Assembly: GCA_030533445.1 (NCBI GenBank)
Contig: CM060080.1
Location: forward strand, 18,119,377-18,183,376
DNA length: 64,000 nucleotides
Direction of reading: 5' to 3'
Source of the DNA: Cyprinodon diabolis
Lineage: Eukaryota > Chordata > Actinopteri > Cyprinodontiformes > Cyprinodontidae
Of the stretch, positions 11,355 to 23,606 are shown one piece after another. The notes beneath the pieces are model-generated. The model had not been told where the DNA came from. It did not search any database and saw nothing but the letters and a program-made list of their open reading frames with translations. Made by a program: the position numbers and the translations under genes. How positions within the stretch are numbered: position 1 is the first letter of the stretch; each line of letters begins with the position of its first letter.

Positions 11355-13280
11355 ATAAACCAAAACGAGTTTTTTTTTTTCAGCCAACCATTGCCTTTTG
11401 GATTATTTTCTTTAAATAAATGTTTTGATATGAACTGTTTAGAGGTGAACTGCACACTTAAAATTCATATTAAGTAGAGTATCATAGAGATGTTTAGTTT
11501 TATTGTACAATGAAAGTCAGACTTAAATATTGATTCATACCTTCAACATTCCAATCGTCTATATTCTGATCAATGAGATGGACTAAAAGCCAAATAAAAC
11601 TAAATATTTATTTTACACAAGACTGATGATGAATGCTTTAATGATGTCCCCTAAAGCAGTGTAATGTGATAGTAGATAGACTTGGTATTGAATATTTAGA
11701 GTTAGATTGAGCTTAGATCAGCTTAGATGCCTGTATATGTCTGGATTTAATCAAAGTAAATCTACACTAGGACTCTTTAAGTACTTCTTGACTGTTTTAA
11801 ACGTCTGTTCAGAACCTCATAAGTCTGAATTTCCGTCTTTCCACTTCCCCAACATATTGTTGAGAAAGTGGTTTTCCATAATATAAATTTACTCCTAAAA
11901 GTACTTTACAGACAATATATATCATCAAGTTCAGCATCTTAAGGCACTAACTTCTGCATCATAACCTCTAAATCCTCTCATACTGCATATTCCTGTTAAT
12001 TTGGCCCTTTTTTGTCTTTTTTTGTGTCAGTCAAATTTCTTTTAATGTGCCTATTGTATTTCTTAACAGTCAGATTGCTTAGCTATGTCTGTACCTTATG
12101 TTGCACCTTCTCCATTTCAAAAATGTCAACAACTTCTTCTAGACTAAGGTCAAGTTAACAGGATTCTCAATGATTAATGGCAATACAATCTGTAAACCGT
12201 TTTTCCATTGCTTATTTCGTTTTTGTTTGTTTATTTTAGAACATTTTAGCTTGAAGATATAATCATTACCAATAAACAACGGTAAATAATCTATAGGATG
12301 AGTATCCCCCACCACCAAAAAAAGGGGGAGAAAACATAAGTCTGAAATAATGTTTTTTTTTTTTGTTTTTTTTTTAAAACAACAAAATATAAGATAGAAA
12401 AATATTTCCTGGGGGAGATGTTTTGTAGGGTTATTTTAAGGTTTTTGATTTTGTTTGTGTAGTTTATTTTTGCTACATTTTGTGTTTTCCTTGACCCAAC
12501 GTCAAATTACTGTAAAGAAACCGTTTTTTCTGATTTAGTATTTAAACTGAAAATAATGGAAAATAAAGGAAATAGTTTTTTTATGTTTTGTTATTTTTTC
12601 CCTGCAGATCTCAGTCATACACCCACTTTTCTATTCGCTGTGTTTTCTTGATTACTTCTTTTCTCTGAGTGTTTTATGACTATGCTGGGTGCATTTTGCC
12701 AGTCTTACTAATTAGGAGTTTCTCCATGGGTTTGGGTATACCTGCCACCTACCAAGAGAAAAACCAGAACCATTTCGTCGTGGGTTTCAGTGTGCAAAGA
12801 GAAACTGCACCCATGAGGATTCGGATCCAGATCGTATCTCTTTTAATACCACTAATAACCGTTTCTGAGCCGCTGATGTGTGAGAAGACCGTGGGCATTG
12901 CTTTTCTGTTCAATGGGTCCCATGAGAATCTGCTGTAGCTGATAACAGATCGGAAAGAGACCCATGCTTCTGTCAAAGCTTGAGCCCTTCGGGACATGCG
13001 GGGCCCTTGTGCGGGGTCCCTGGCGAGGAGCTTTGCAACCCAACTACACGGGTTCTGTGCCTGGAAAAGGGGCGACAACTGTGGGCCGCAGCTTTCATTA
13101 GTGTTTTATGATACCTCATTAATAGAAGCTATTGCTGTACATTATTGTGATGCAGATTGTATTATATTCAAATTGTGCTTTTGTGCTCTAAGGCAGGGGC
13201 AGATATAGAGGGGTGGCCACAGGGGGGCATGCACCTGGACATCTGGCACTTCATGCAGCGTTTTACCGCAGGAGTCCTCA
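11355..13280. other. intergenic, start of 18-kb gene desert
   Basis: AT-rich, no recognised gene. Segment 12740-13100 is less AT-rich and open on both strands (plus 12669-12938, minus 12749-13078), but neither translation resembles a family I know. It may be a decayed repeat. Near 13190 there is a piece similar to the end of a dispersed repeat (caggggca...ggggtggcca). Confidence 0.4.
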
Positions 13281-13290
13281 CTGAGGCTCA

Positions 13291-14510
13291 GTGGCTCTAA
13301 GTTCCACAGAAATGCATAACTCTGCAGTCATTGGTTGCATCATAGATGGACAGGAAGCTGAGTACAGGGAGCTGGTGAACTGCTTTGTGGCATGGTGTGG
13401 AAACAATCATCTGATTCTAAATGTTAACCAAACAAGGGAGATGATTGTAAATTTCAGAAGAAACAGGAACAAGTTGAGACCAATAGACAATATTTATGTA
13501 GACATCTCATTGGACGGGGTCTGCCTATGCTGTGAATGAGTCAGAGCGACCGCCATGTTGAATGTGGCAAATCTGCTGATTGACTCAGACACTTAAACAC
13601 TATCAGAGGGACTTTAATCTCAGAATATACTTTATATTCATGATATTTTTATTTTTGTGTCCCTTTGGCTTCATTCTCCTGACTTTTTTCTTATAAAGAA
13701 TAGAAATAATTAAAAGAATCTAACCTGGCCCTATTACTCCAGGACTGGAATAGTTCTGCAATCTGCAACTATTCTGAAAATGTTGTCCCTTAATTCTCAT
13801 AATGTTACCACTTTTTTTTTTTTTTTTTTTTTTTTTGCTTTGTTGTACTACAACTCTTTTTCCTCATATTAGTAATTTTATCTCTCTAATACCCACCACC
13901 ACAAAGTGTGTTCCTAATCTGTGTCTATACCAGATCTTAAAAGGGTGACACGGTTTTATAAAAAAAAAAAAAAGAAGACCTCTTGATTTTCATATTCATA
14001 ACACACACATACTGTGTGGTGTAAGTATCTATGCATGTATGTATGTGTTATGAATATATACATGTATGTATACAGGCCATCTGCAAGAAAGCAAGAAAGG
14101 ACAGAGCAGATTTTATTTCCTTAGGAAACTTAGGACCTCCGGCGTTTACTGCAAGTCTGTTGTGGAGAGTGTGATTCCTTCTGCCATCCTCTGCTTGAGC
14201 TAATGATTAAAAAAAAAAAAAGCTGAACAAGCTTTTATAGAAGGCCAGCCCTGTTCTAGGAGCTCCTCTATAACCTCTGGAGATTATTTCACAAAGAAGA
14301 ATTCACCATAAAGTGATGAACACTGTGGACAACAGTGAGCATCCTCTTAAAAAGCTTTTTAAACAACAAGTCTTCAGTAAGAGGCTTCTCCAGAAAGAAA
14401 GATCGCTACACAAGATCCTTCTTACCTACAACACCTGTTTAAAAAAATAACTTATGACTTACTGCAACATTTAATTTCCCTTTGGGATTAATAAAGTATT
14501 TTGAATTGAT
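13291..14510 (+). mobile_element. LINE 3' end (L2/Rex-like), decayed and interrupted
   Basis: The frame at 13291-13539 reads EYRELVNCFVAWCGNNHLIL and then a KT-like motif and VNFRRNRN. This matches the reverse-transcriptase thumb of L2/CR1/Rex-type non-LTR elements (WC..N.L.LN..KT.E...DFRR). The match resumes at about 14080-14200, where the decayed translation is FLRKLR-like. It ends at about 14478-14510 with CCCTTTGGGATTAATAAAGT, the usual fish LINE 3' tail. The 13540-14060 stretch, with T26 and A-rich runs, seems to be an insertion. No complete ORF survives. Confidence 0.72.
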
Positions 14511-14994
14511 TTGATACCTTCATGGCTCAAATGTCCAGGCAAACAGTTGTCCTGTTTTTTATTCTTAGTAGTCGTTTTCAGTGAATTGAAATCAGAGTAA
14601 AATAAAATAAAAACTGTTGTATTGACATACAACTAAAAATTTTAAGTTTTCTTTTGTTTAAGTCAAAACTAAAACAGCATGTTGTCAAAATGAACACTGT
14701 CCAGGTGCATCTTCGAACTGGACCCAGAAAATGCTGCTGCTCTTTGGCCGGCCAAACAGGTGGAGCTTCCAGCCAGAGGAGTCTCTGAGAAGGCCCTGGA
14801 CCCAATGATCTGCAGGATGGAGTTGGCTCTGCACTGCTGGAAGAGGATGGGGTGTGGAGGAGACAGCGAAAAGGATCTACACATTCATCAGGTAGTTTCT
14901 GAAAGTTACAGGTTCCTTAAAATTACAGATTCAAAGAATAATAATAATTAGAAGAGCCAACCCGAGAGGGAGTACACCATCTCTTCCTCATCTC

Positions 14995-15375
14995 TTAATT
15001 GGACAGTCTGGAAACAAGAATGATTCGCTGGCATGAGGACCCCTTGAGGTCTCTTATCCAGAAAGGTTCTAACTCTGGAACGAAAGCCAGTTTTCTGCTG
15101 GCAGACCTCACAACCACTTGATATCCAGCTGTTTTCATACAGGGGACAATTTCTCTACATGTGTGGCGACACACTCCTGTGTCACACAGGAAAGAAATGA
15201 ATTTCCCAATGACTAATAAAGTAATTTCTGGTTTAGCCACTTCCATGGCCAACATATCCTGGACTTTCAAATGAATCTCAACCAAATCAGGTGGCTCTGC
15301 TATGTCTGGCTGGACAGGTTCTGGCTGTGAGGGCCCAGAACCTAGTCCTGCTGATGTAAACCGGTCAAGCTTCAT
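14995..15375 (-). pseudogene. retrovirus-like protease remnant (endogenous retroelement)
   Basis: A 126-codon open frame on the minus strand contains PEITLLVIGK followed by FLCDTG, which resembles the active-site strand of a retroviral aspartic protease. A downstream segment (PELEPFWIRDL) is proline- and tryptophan-containing, as in fish endogenous retroviruses. The residue after DTG is not the usual Ala or Ser. There is no linked gag, reverse transcriptase or LTR nearby, so I read it as an old, non-functional fragment. Family assignment is by motif only. Confidence 0.42.
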
Positions 15376-16063
15376 TTCAGGACAGTCTCAGGCCAAATGC
15401 CCTTCTGCACCTCCTCCTTCTCTGTGACCTTGTCTAAATGATTTTCCCTCTGTAAAACACCTTTCCTCTGCCTCCCTGATAATAAACATCCTACCCCTCA
15501 CCATGATAATAAGTAGCAGCAGCATGAAGTGCCTGGTAGTAAACTGTGACTGCTGCCCCCGCCTCTCTTTTCCTTAACCACATGTCCCCGAGTGCCCAGA
15601 CCGGACACTCCTCTAACTCTTCATTATTGTTATTGGTATTTTTGTATTTTATTTTGTTGTTTTTTTACTGCTATTTTAATTCATTTAAATCCCCTTCAAA
15701 AGCCATATTCTTTTACCAATTTATTTAAGTATTTAAATTCATCTGGTTCTTGCTGATCAACAAAGATTTACTTTGCCCCTTTCCCATTTTGAACAATTTA
15801 GTCCAGTCTTTTTAACACATAGGGTGTTCTACAGACTGGGATGTGTTCACCATGGGGTAACAATAAAAATACCTGTTGTGGTAATTCTCACTTCTACTCT
15901 TTTGAGTGGAGAATTCTTGCTAAAACATCCACAAGAGGCTTATTACTTACAGTCCCTTCAGTGGCGCCTCCAGAAATGTTTCATAGGGGTGACCAAATGG
16001 GGCCACTAAAAATCTTGGGGTGGCAGAGTGAAACTAAGACCAATAATTCCAGGGTTTGAATAT

Positions 16064-16659
16064 TACGACGGAGTATTAGGGCCACACATGAAGAGAAAAA
16101 ACATTTTTGCCATGACGAGATTAAACTCGACATGTCGACTTTAAATTCGACATGTCGACATTAAACTCAACATTTCGAGAATAAAGTTGAAATGTCATGT
16201 TGAGTTTAATCTCGACGTGTCAACAATAAAGTGGAAATTAGTTCAAGAGAGCCAACCGCTGCACAGGATACATGCACAGAATCCAGAATCAGACATGCCT
16301 TGTGTAGATGATTTGGTCAAATTGTACTTTCTGTGATGATTATACAGTTATACAGTTGCAGCATGTCAAAGACTACCTTCACTCTTAAAACGCAGACTGC
16401 AGCTGTGAAGTGCGGTTGCTCTTTTCTCCAAACTTTGGAATGTCGAGATTAAAGTCGCCACGATATATCAACTTTATTCTCGAAATGGCGAGTTTAAAGT
16501 CGACACGTCGACATTAAACTCAACAAGACATTTAAACTTTATTCTCGAAATGTTGAGTTTAATGTCGACATGTCGACTTTAAAGTCGACATCTCGAGTTT
16601 AATCTCGTCATAGCAAAAATATTTTTTCTCTTCATGTGTGGCCCTAATACTCCGTTGTA
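16064..16659. mobile_element. 596-bp MITE with ~100-bp inverted repeats and 6-bp TSD
   Basis: Non-autonomous DNA transposon. The left end is TACGACGGAGTATTAGGGCC and the right end is its near-perfect inverse. The terminal inverted repeat extends about 100 bp inward with few mismatches. Both ends abut the hexamer GAATAT (16058-16063 and 16660-16665), a clean 6-bp target-site duplication. The arms contain repeated palindromes such as GTCGACATGTCGAC alternating with TTTAAAG or TTAAACTC. There is no coding capacity. The 6-bp duplication and TAC terminus would fit the IS3EU superfamily as I recall it; this is tentative. Confidence 0.85.
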
Positions 16660-17129
16660 GAATATACTATTGTGGTAAACCTGCGTGGTTTTTTTTCTTT
16701 ATACTTTACAGAATTTTCTAGCGTCAATGCACTACAGGACTTCCTTTATTATGGAATTTTCTGGCAATATTATGATAAAACCCGACCAAACTCAACCAAC
16801 CTTCAGATCCTGGCAGGTGAAACGGACCCGGCTCCTTAAAAAAAAGTATATCAATGCTTTGGCCCCAGTCTTATCCGGAGTTCACCTTACCCACAGGATT
16901 CCTCCGGTATATTGGCATCCGGCTCGAAGGACCTATTAAATGTTAGGTTTAAACACCTAAACACATCAATAAAAACATCAAATAACCTGGGGAAAAAGGA
17001 CAAGGGGTTAGATTCAGTGGTGGCTGGCCAATAGAGGGTGCTAGGGCACCACCCCACCAGCCCAATGACCTTGATCAAGACAAAAAAAGACAAAATAAAT
17101 TATAACATTACTGAATAGACTGTTAGAAT

Positions 17130-18271
17130 TTTTATTATGGAAGAAAAAAGCAGCTAAGTAAAGAAAAGCGAGTGGCGATCATTACTTTAAGAAATTAAGG
17201 TCAGTGAGTCCAAAAAATGGGTAAAACTTTTAAAGTGTCCCCAAGTGCAGTCGCAAAAACCATCAAGCACTTCAAAGAAACTGGCTGACATGAGGACCGC
17301 CCCAGGAAAGGAAGACCAAGATTCACCTCTACTGCAGAGGATAAGTTATCTGAGTCACTAGCCTCAGAAATGGCAGGTTAACAGCAGCTCAGATTAGAGA
17401 CCAGATAAATGCCAAGCAGAGTTCTAGCAGCAGACAAGTCTCTACAACAACTGTTAAGAGAAGACTAAGAGAAGGCCTTCTTGGTAAATAGAGGAAACCA
17501 CTGCAAAGGACAGGCAACAAGCAGAAGAGACTTGCTGGGGCAAAAGAACACAAGAAATGAACATTGTGTCTTTGTGCGACGCAGAAAAGATGAATGGATG
17601 GACTCTATATGCTGGGTTCCTACCATGAAGCATGGAGGACAAGGTGTGATGGTGTGGGTGTGCTTTGCTGGTGACACTTTTGGGGATTTTTTCAAAACTG
17701 AAGGCATACTGAACCAGCATGGCTACCACAGCATCTTGCAGCAGCATGCTATTCCACCCGGTTTGTGTTTAGTTGGACCATCGTTTATTTTTCAACAGAA
17801 CAATGACCCCAAACACACCTCCAGGCTTTGTAAGGGCTATTTGACCACGATGGAGACTGATAGGGAGCTGCACCAGATGACCTGGCCTCCATAATCACCA
17901 GACCTGAACCCAACTGAGATGCTTTGGGGTGAGCTGGACCGCAGAGTGAAGGCAAAAGGGCCAACAAGTGCTAAGCATCTCTGGGACCTCCTTCAAGACT
18001 GTTGGAAAACAATTTCAGGTGAATACCTCTTGAAGCCCATCAAGATAATGCCAAGAGTGTGCGAAGCAGTGATCAAAGCAAAAGGAGGCTACTTTGAAGA
18101 ACCTAGAATATAATATATATTTTCAGCTGTTTCACACTTTCTGGTTAAGTATATAATTACTCAGGTATTAATTCATAGTTTTGATGCCTTTAGTGTGAAT
18201 CTTCAATTTTCATAGTCATGAAAATAAAGAAAACTCTTTGAATGAGGTGTGTCCAAACTTTTGGTCTGTAC

Positions 18272-18275
<4 letters not shown>
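17130..18275 (+). pseudogene. Tc1/mariner transposase pseudogene with 3' terminal repeat
   Basis: The conceptual transposase has an HTH-like N-part (KVSPSAVAKTIKHFKETG), then GRPRFTSTAEDK, DSICWVPTMKHGGQGVMVWV, FQQNNDPKHTS and SPDLNPTEMLWGELDRRVKA. These are Tc1 DDE-family hallmarks. It is dead: stops lie in the N-terminal half, and one TAA at 17892-17894 separates two blocks of a single frame (17481-17894 and 17919-18113). The 3' terminal repeat GGTGTGTCCAAACTTTTGG is present at about 18247-18265. No matching 5' repeat was seen near 17100, so the left end is truncated. A (TA)n tract starts right after the 3' end. Confidence 0.88.
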
Positions 18276-18276
<1 letters not shown>

Positions 18277-18357
<81 letters not shown>

Positions 18358-18359
18358 TT
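18277..18359. repeat. (AT)32 microsatellite plus T19
   Basis: Perfect AT dinucleotide run (18277-18340) followed by a T run (18341-18359), abutting the Tc1 3' end. Tc1 elements insert at TA, so expansion from the target site is plausible. Confidence 0.95.
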
Positions 18360-18479
18360 GACCGGTTCCTCCCCGTTTTTTCCAAATGATTCATATGGCA
18401 TATTGTGTCATGATAAAATTAAATCTTTAGAATGTTGTTGTTTTGAAAACAGATGAAGTTCAGCAGGTCTGAATGTTTT

Positions 18480-21420
18480 TGTGAGCCACTACATAGCTGA
18501 ATGTCAGCCCTGAAGGTCTCAAATGGTTTTTGTACTTAAAATGCTGTCTGCAGCTGCAGGTTTTTAGAGCCTTACTGATGATATAATGATGTTTCTTGTG
18601 TTACAATAAGATTGAGAAAATCTTTCTTTTACTGCAACACCGATGCACATCTAAAGGAATCAGATCACAAGCTGGGACATGAAGCAGACAGCTTTCAGTC
18701 AACTGAAGATGGGCCAAATTCTCTCAGTCAGTCTGCTGTAAAAACATAGATCAATGCAATGTGTAAAGGTTGCTTGCTGGACATGAAGAGTGTGTTTGTG
18801 TGTCTTTAGTTTGCATCAAATAGGAGGTCAGTTAGCTGGATAATTCCCCAGACTGCTGAAAATGACTCTATTGATCTGTCGCTCTCAGTCACAATCTTTT
18901 AAGGCTGCAGTTTGTACAGACGGTCCATCTGTCTGTCTGTAATTACCTGCACCAAGCATCCCAGCCAGGGAAACCAGGAAGTAATTCTAATCCATTTTTA
19001 TTCCTCTTTTAAGTCTGTTTATTCATTTTACAATATTTATATCACTGCATTTTAATTTGTGGTACGTTTAAAACATTCTCTTAGAAGCAAAACTGCGCAT
19101 TTAGATGCCATCATTGAGTAACTGAACATGTTTTACACAAAGGGCTACATTTGCAGCTGTAATGTGCCCAGAGCCTTAAATCACCATGTTTGGTATGAGG
19201 TGCTTGGTTTTCTTCAAACTTTGCTGCCACATATGGTTTTATGTCTTTTGATTTCTTCCTATTAAAAACAGCCACATTAATGGACTGTTTTCTAACTTAA
19301 ATTATAGGAATATTAAAATGTTTATGAGTCTGAGATTGAGTTTGCAGTTTTTTTTGTTTGTTTTTTTTTTTCGTTTTTTTTTTCTTTGACGATTCCAGTC
19401 TGATCCTACATTGAATTTACTTGGCCATCCACCCCCTGGGAAGATTGGCAGAGTGTTTACCATCTTCTTATCTTTCTCTCTGTTGAATGATTGATTGCAA
19501 GTAGTTTGGAATTCCCTTTCTAACCCTGCTTGGATTGATGTTGAACAATAGTTGCTTCCATTTTAACACCCACTTCCAAAGCAGTAAACAGCAGTAATTG
19601 TAATGATAATCCACTGATCAAGTGTGTTTTATTGTCAGTTTTATGTTGTTTTTTTTTTTGTTTTTTTCTTGAGCCCAGGCTTACTTTTTAGCAATCTTTG
19701 CATCGACTATCACAAAGTGGGTTAAATTTTAAATGTTCGCAATCATTTTTTTATGTTTGACACAAGTAACACATTTTAGAAAGGTTATTCATATATTCTG
19801 GACAAATTTAATTCTGCATAAATGTTGTGTCTCTTATCAGAAAATGTATCACTTGTCACCATCTAGTGGCGAAGGTTTGAAACTTTCTGTTCTGTCTGAT
19901 ATTCTGATTCATTCTGATAAAAAAAAAAAAAACAGCTTCACAACAATCTTTTTCAATATTCTGTCAGAATCAGTCAACCCACTGAGGTGTAGTTCATCAT
20001 ACCAGGTCAGTCCATCTTTTTGAATATCTGATCTGATCTACATTAACCTAAAGCCTCTGATGAATACAGCGAAATCATGGAAAAAAATTTTGCTTATTGT
20101 ATTTCAACATGGTTTGTCGAGATGGAAACAATAACTTAAAAAAACAAAAACCCTCAGGATAATGAAAGCTAAGTACATACCAAAAAATGTAAGAAACCTC
20201 CCTTATGAACAAAAAGCCACAATTGTTTCAATTATTCACAAGTACTTCAGATATTCTGATTCTTTAAAGTTATAACAATTACATTGAGTTTTTTCATGTA
20301 AGAATGCTCATATATCCTTGATTTCTGTCTTCTGACCAAAATAAAATTCAGATTAGACTTAAGTGGGTTGTTGTAATTTTAAGTCATCCTGCAGGCAATG
20401 CTTACTACTCAAACTAATCATGTATTCTAATTTTTTCTAGAACTTAAATGGGGAGATTTATAGTTCAGTAATATTTTTAGTACCTGAACACATCTTTTAT
20501 GTTGTGTAGTGGTTGATTATTTGCATCAAAGCTCATTAATGTATACAAGTGATCAGTCTTAATTACTCACAACGGATCAGAAAATCATCAAATCTGTCTA
20601 AAGGAAAAGGATTTTGTGCATTTTCCATTTTTTAGAATTTATTTAACATTAATCAAATTAACACAAATATTAAAAATCGATCTCCTACTATCTAAGTTAT
20701 TATTTGAGTAAAAAGAAACAAAGACAATAAAAAAAGCTAAGAAACTTATTTTTTAATCCACAACAGGGGGAAAGTGTATTTTCTGAATAAAATAAATAAT
20801 ACATTACATTACTGTTCGACATTGAGCACCAATGGTCAGGCTGGTGAACTTTGAATATTAGTGTGGAAAAAAACCTGTTTACTCTCCTCTCCAAACTGCT
20901 GCAGACCCCCTCTCACAATACCGTTACAAGACACTGGCAAATGCGATCCTGCCACACACTGCTTGGGGACAAAGGCATCATTTCAAAGACTCTTATCCTC
21001 TTTTGCCAGGATCACATCAGAGAGACATCATGAATGAATGAAGGCCAAATAAACTGAGGACCATAACCTGCAGATCGATCAAAGGCTAAGGGGACCTCTC
21101 AGAACTGATTCTTGCAAAAACAGACTTTCTGGGAGGTTTCTCTCTCAGTTTACAGGAAACTTTGAGATACCAGAGACTGGAGGTTTTCATCTGAGAGGAA
21201 AGGACATTATCTTCCCTGCTGCAGGTCTATAATAAGCTCCTGATATCTGGAGATGCTTCACTTTTCCAAAACTGAGATCAGAGGTTACAGGTCTGGCAAA
21301 GTTGGGGAAAGTTTCCAGCTAAACAAGTGCATTTATAGTTTACGTTCATGTCTTTCCTGATATGCTTATTAAAGTAGATTACTATTATGTAACCAAAAGT
21401 CTTTTAAACAACTCTGCTAG
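18480..21420. other. intergenic, no gene seen
   Basis: AT-rich sequence without a recognisable ORF or element. Stretch 18880-18990 and the area near 19390-19560 are less repetitive and could be conserved noncoding elements, but this cannot be judged without alignment. Confidence 0.4.
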
Positions 21421-21975
21421 CTGCAAGATCCATTATTTTAACTAGAAGAGCACTCAGAGTGCAAACATCTGCCTTGGAAATTTTGCCACAAATTGTGATC
21501 AAAGCTTGCATATAATCTGGATCATTACCAAATTTAAATGAATTGCCCGTCGGCATGAGGCGCACCAAAAAAAAAAAGTCCACAAAATCCTTTTAATAGT
21601 TTTCAGTTGATCCTTCTAACACACCAACAACTTTCCCTTTTGTTGTGGTTTTGTTTTCAGTTGTTTTCAGTTCTATACTGAGGCTGTCAATAGTCACTAC
21701 TGCCATCCTCTGGTTAAGTGGGAACTACATGTTTCGCCACATATACTTATCTCAAAAAATTAGAGAATCCTTAAAAAAATTCCTCTGTCAAGATTATGAT
21801 GTGGATCTTTATCAGAATTTAATGTATTGTTCTTTGGAATGAGGTGCACTTTTTTGGTGAAAATGTCATTTAAATCCCTCCATAACTTCAAGTTATCCTG
21901 TACAGACAAACAGAGAAATAAAACACAAACGCAACTAAAAACATAACCTCCTTGGCAGAGGTAATAAATAAAATC
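21420..21975 (+). repeat. dispersed repeat, copy A (diverged)
   Basis: Shares ordered blocks with the segment at 23440-23606. They include TCAAGATTATGATGTGGAT, a GGTATGAGG/GGAATGAGG block, ACAGACAAACA and AACATAACCTCC followed by GGCAGAGGTAATAA. Upstream blocks in this copy (ACTAGAAGAGCACTCAGAGT, ATCATTACCAAATTTAAATG) look like part of the same unit. No coding capacity. Family unknown. Confidence 0.65.
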
Positions 21976-23439
21976 TATTTAAAGAAGCTAAAAGAGTTCC
22001 AAACCCTGATTATTCCATTAGGATCAAACAAACAAAGCCAGGGATCAAATATCTAAACATTCTGAGTAAAGAAAATCATTTAATAAAATATTATTTATCC
22101 AGATTAATATTTTATTTACCTTCTTGGATTGGTATTGTAAATTAGTGTGAACACATTCCAACTGCTCTAAATTAGTTAAAGGATCATTTCACCTAATTCC
22201 TTACTTAAGGGACCATTTCACCTTATTCATAACTCCTTAAGATAATATTTGGTCTTAAATTTTCCAAAATATTGTATCATTGCACCATTAATTGATTATG
22301 GTTTCAACCTCCTTTTATTACCTTTTATTTGTGTAAATAGTAGTTTAGTTTCAATAATTTAGTGGAGATTTTATAACTGACATATGTTTGACTTATTTCA
22401 TTGATATTTGTTATTTTAAATGGAAAGTGAAGAGTTAAGTGTTTGATCCTGATTTGAGCTTGATTAACCCTTTCATTTGCTGTCCTAACACACAGTCAAT
22501 TGTATTCACAAATTAATATATATAACATTTTTTGATAAAATAAAACCTTTGCCACTTCCACATGTTGAATATAAAGTTATTCCCATGAAGCAGTGAGCAC
22601 GTGAAGAGACAGGTGAGAACGCTGAACTAATCTCCTCGTAACTCTTCATTTTTCTACAAGCGTGATTTAATGAGTCACCATTCACTTTGACCCTTGGCGC
22701 TATCAAAGCGTGTGAGGCTGAATGATTCATATTGAGTCAGATTTGGTTGTACACATAACTTACTACCCAGAATCCTGAGGGATTCCCAGTGACAAATACA
22801 TGCATATGAACAACCACACAAATATGTAACACATGCATTTCCTTTGTAAGAAATCAAAGAGAAACCACTTAGAACACCAACATTCCCACACCTTAAGAAA
22901 CCAGTTTCTTGCACAGGTGCAGTCCGTAGTTATATGCACTCAACATTCTGAAAGTTGTAGTAATATGGGGGTTTGACTGTATATTATTCATTCATCCTAT
23001 TTATTTTCCTCTACTGCTTATTCCGTCAGGGTCACGTTGGGACCGGATGGATGGGCTATTTATTTTCAGGGGCAGAATATTAACATGCAACGCCAACATC
23101 CTTTGGTTTGTGGTCAGAAATGTTAATTATAATAAGAGGGAACTGAAGTCAAATTCTTTGTTTCTTCAAGGAAATTTAGACAGCTGATTTGATTCTGATT
23201 CACTTAATTATTTTAAGATGAAGAACTAGATAAGCAATAGCATATTTGATTAAATACAACTTAGGAGATTGAACACATTCTCTTTGTATCAATTAACAAG
23301 ATTTCATGCATATCCTGAGTTCATTTGATTTGTTTTTTCATTGCTCACATCTAATTTTTAAGTATAGTCAACAAACTATCAAAATATCTGAGGTTTATCT
23401 AATGATGGCCTGCTTTATTCTTTCTGCCAAATAGCCCTA

Positions 23440-23606
23440 TCTCACATTAAAGAATACTTTAAATACATTCCTGTATCAAGATTATGATGTGGATTAAATT
23501 GATTTTTCCTTGGTATGAGGGAATGGAATTATAATCCTTAACTTTTCAACACAGACAAACACAACCTCTCCTAGAAACATAACCTCCAGGGCAGAGGTAA
23601 TAACTA
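23440..23606 (+). repeat. dispersed repeat, copy B (shorter)
   Basis: Second, shorter copy of the repeat at 21420-21975, same orientation about 1.7 kb downstream, with the same block order but internal deletions. The copies are well diverged, so the insertions are old. Confidence 0.65.

Noticed and set aside
12669..13078. Overlapping ORFs on both strands in a less AT-rich patch
   Set aside because: No recognisable domain in either; probably decayed repeat.
18203..18456. ORFs of Ile-Tyr repeats
   Set aside because: Translation of the (AT)n microsatellite.
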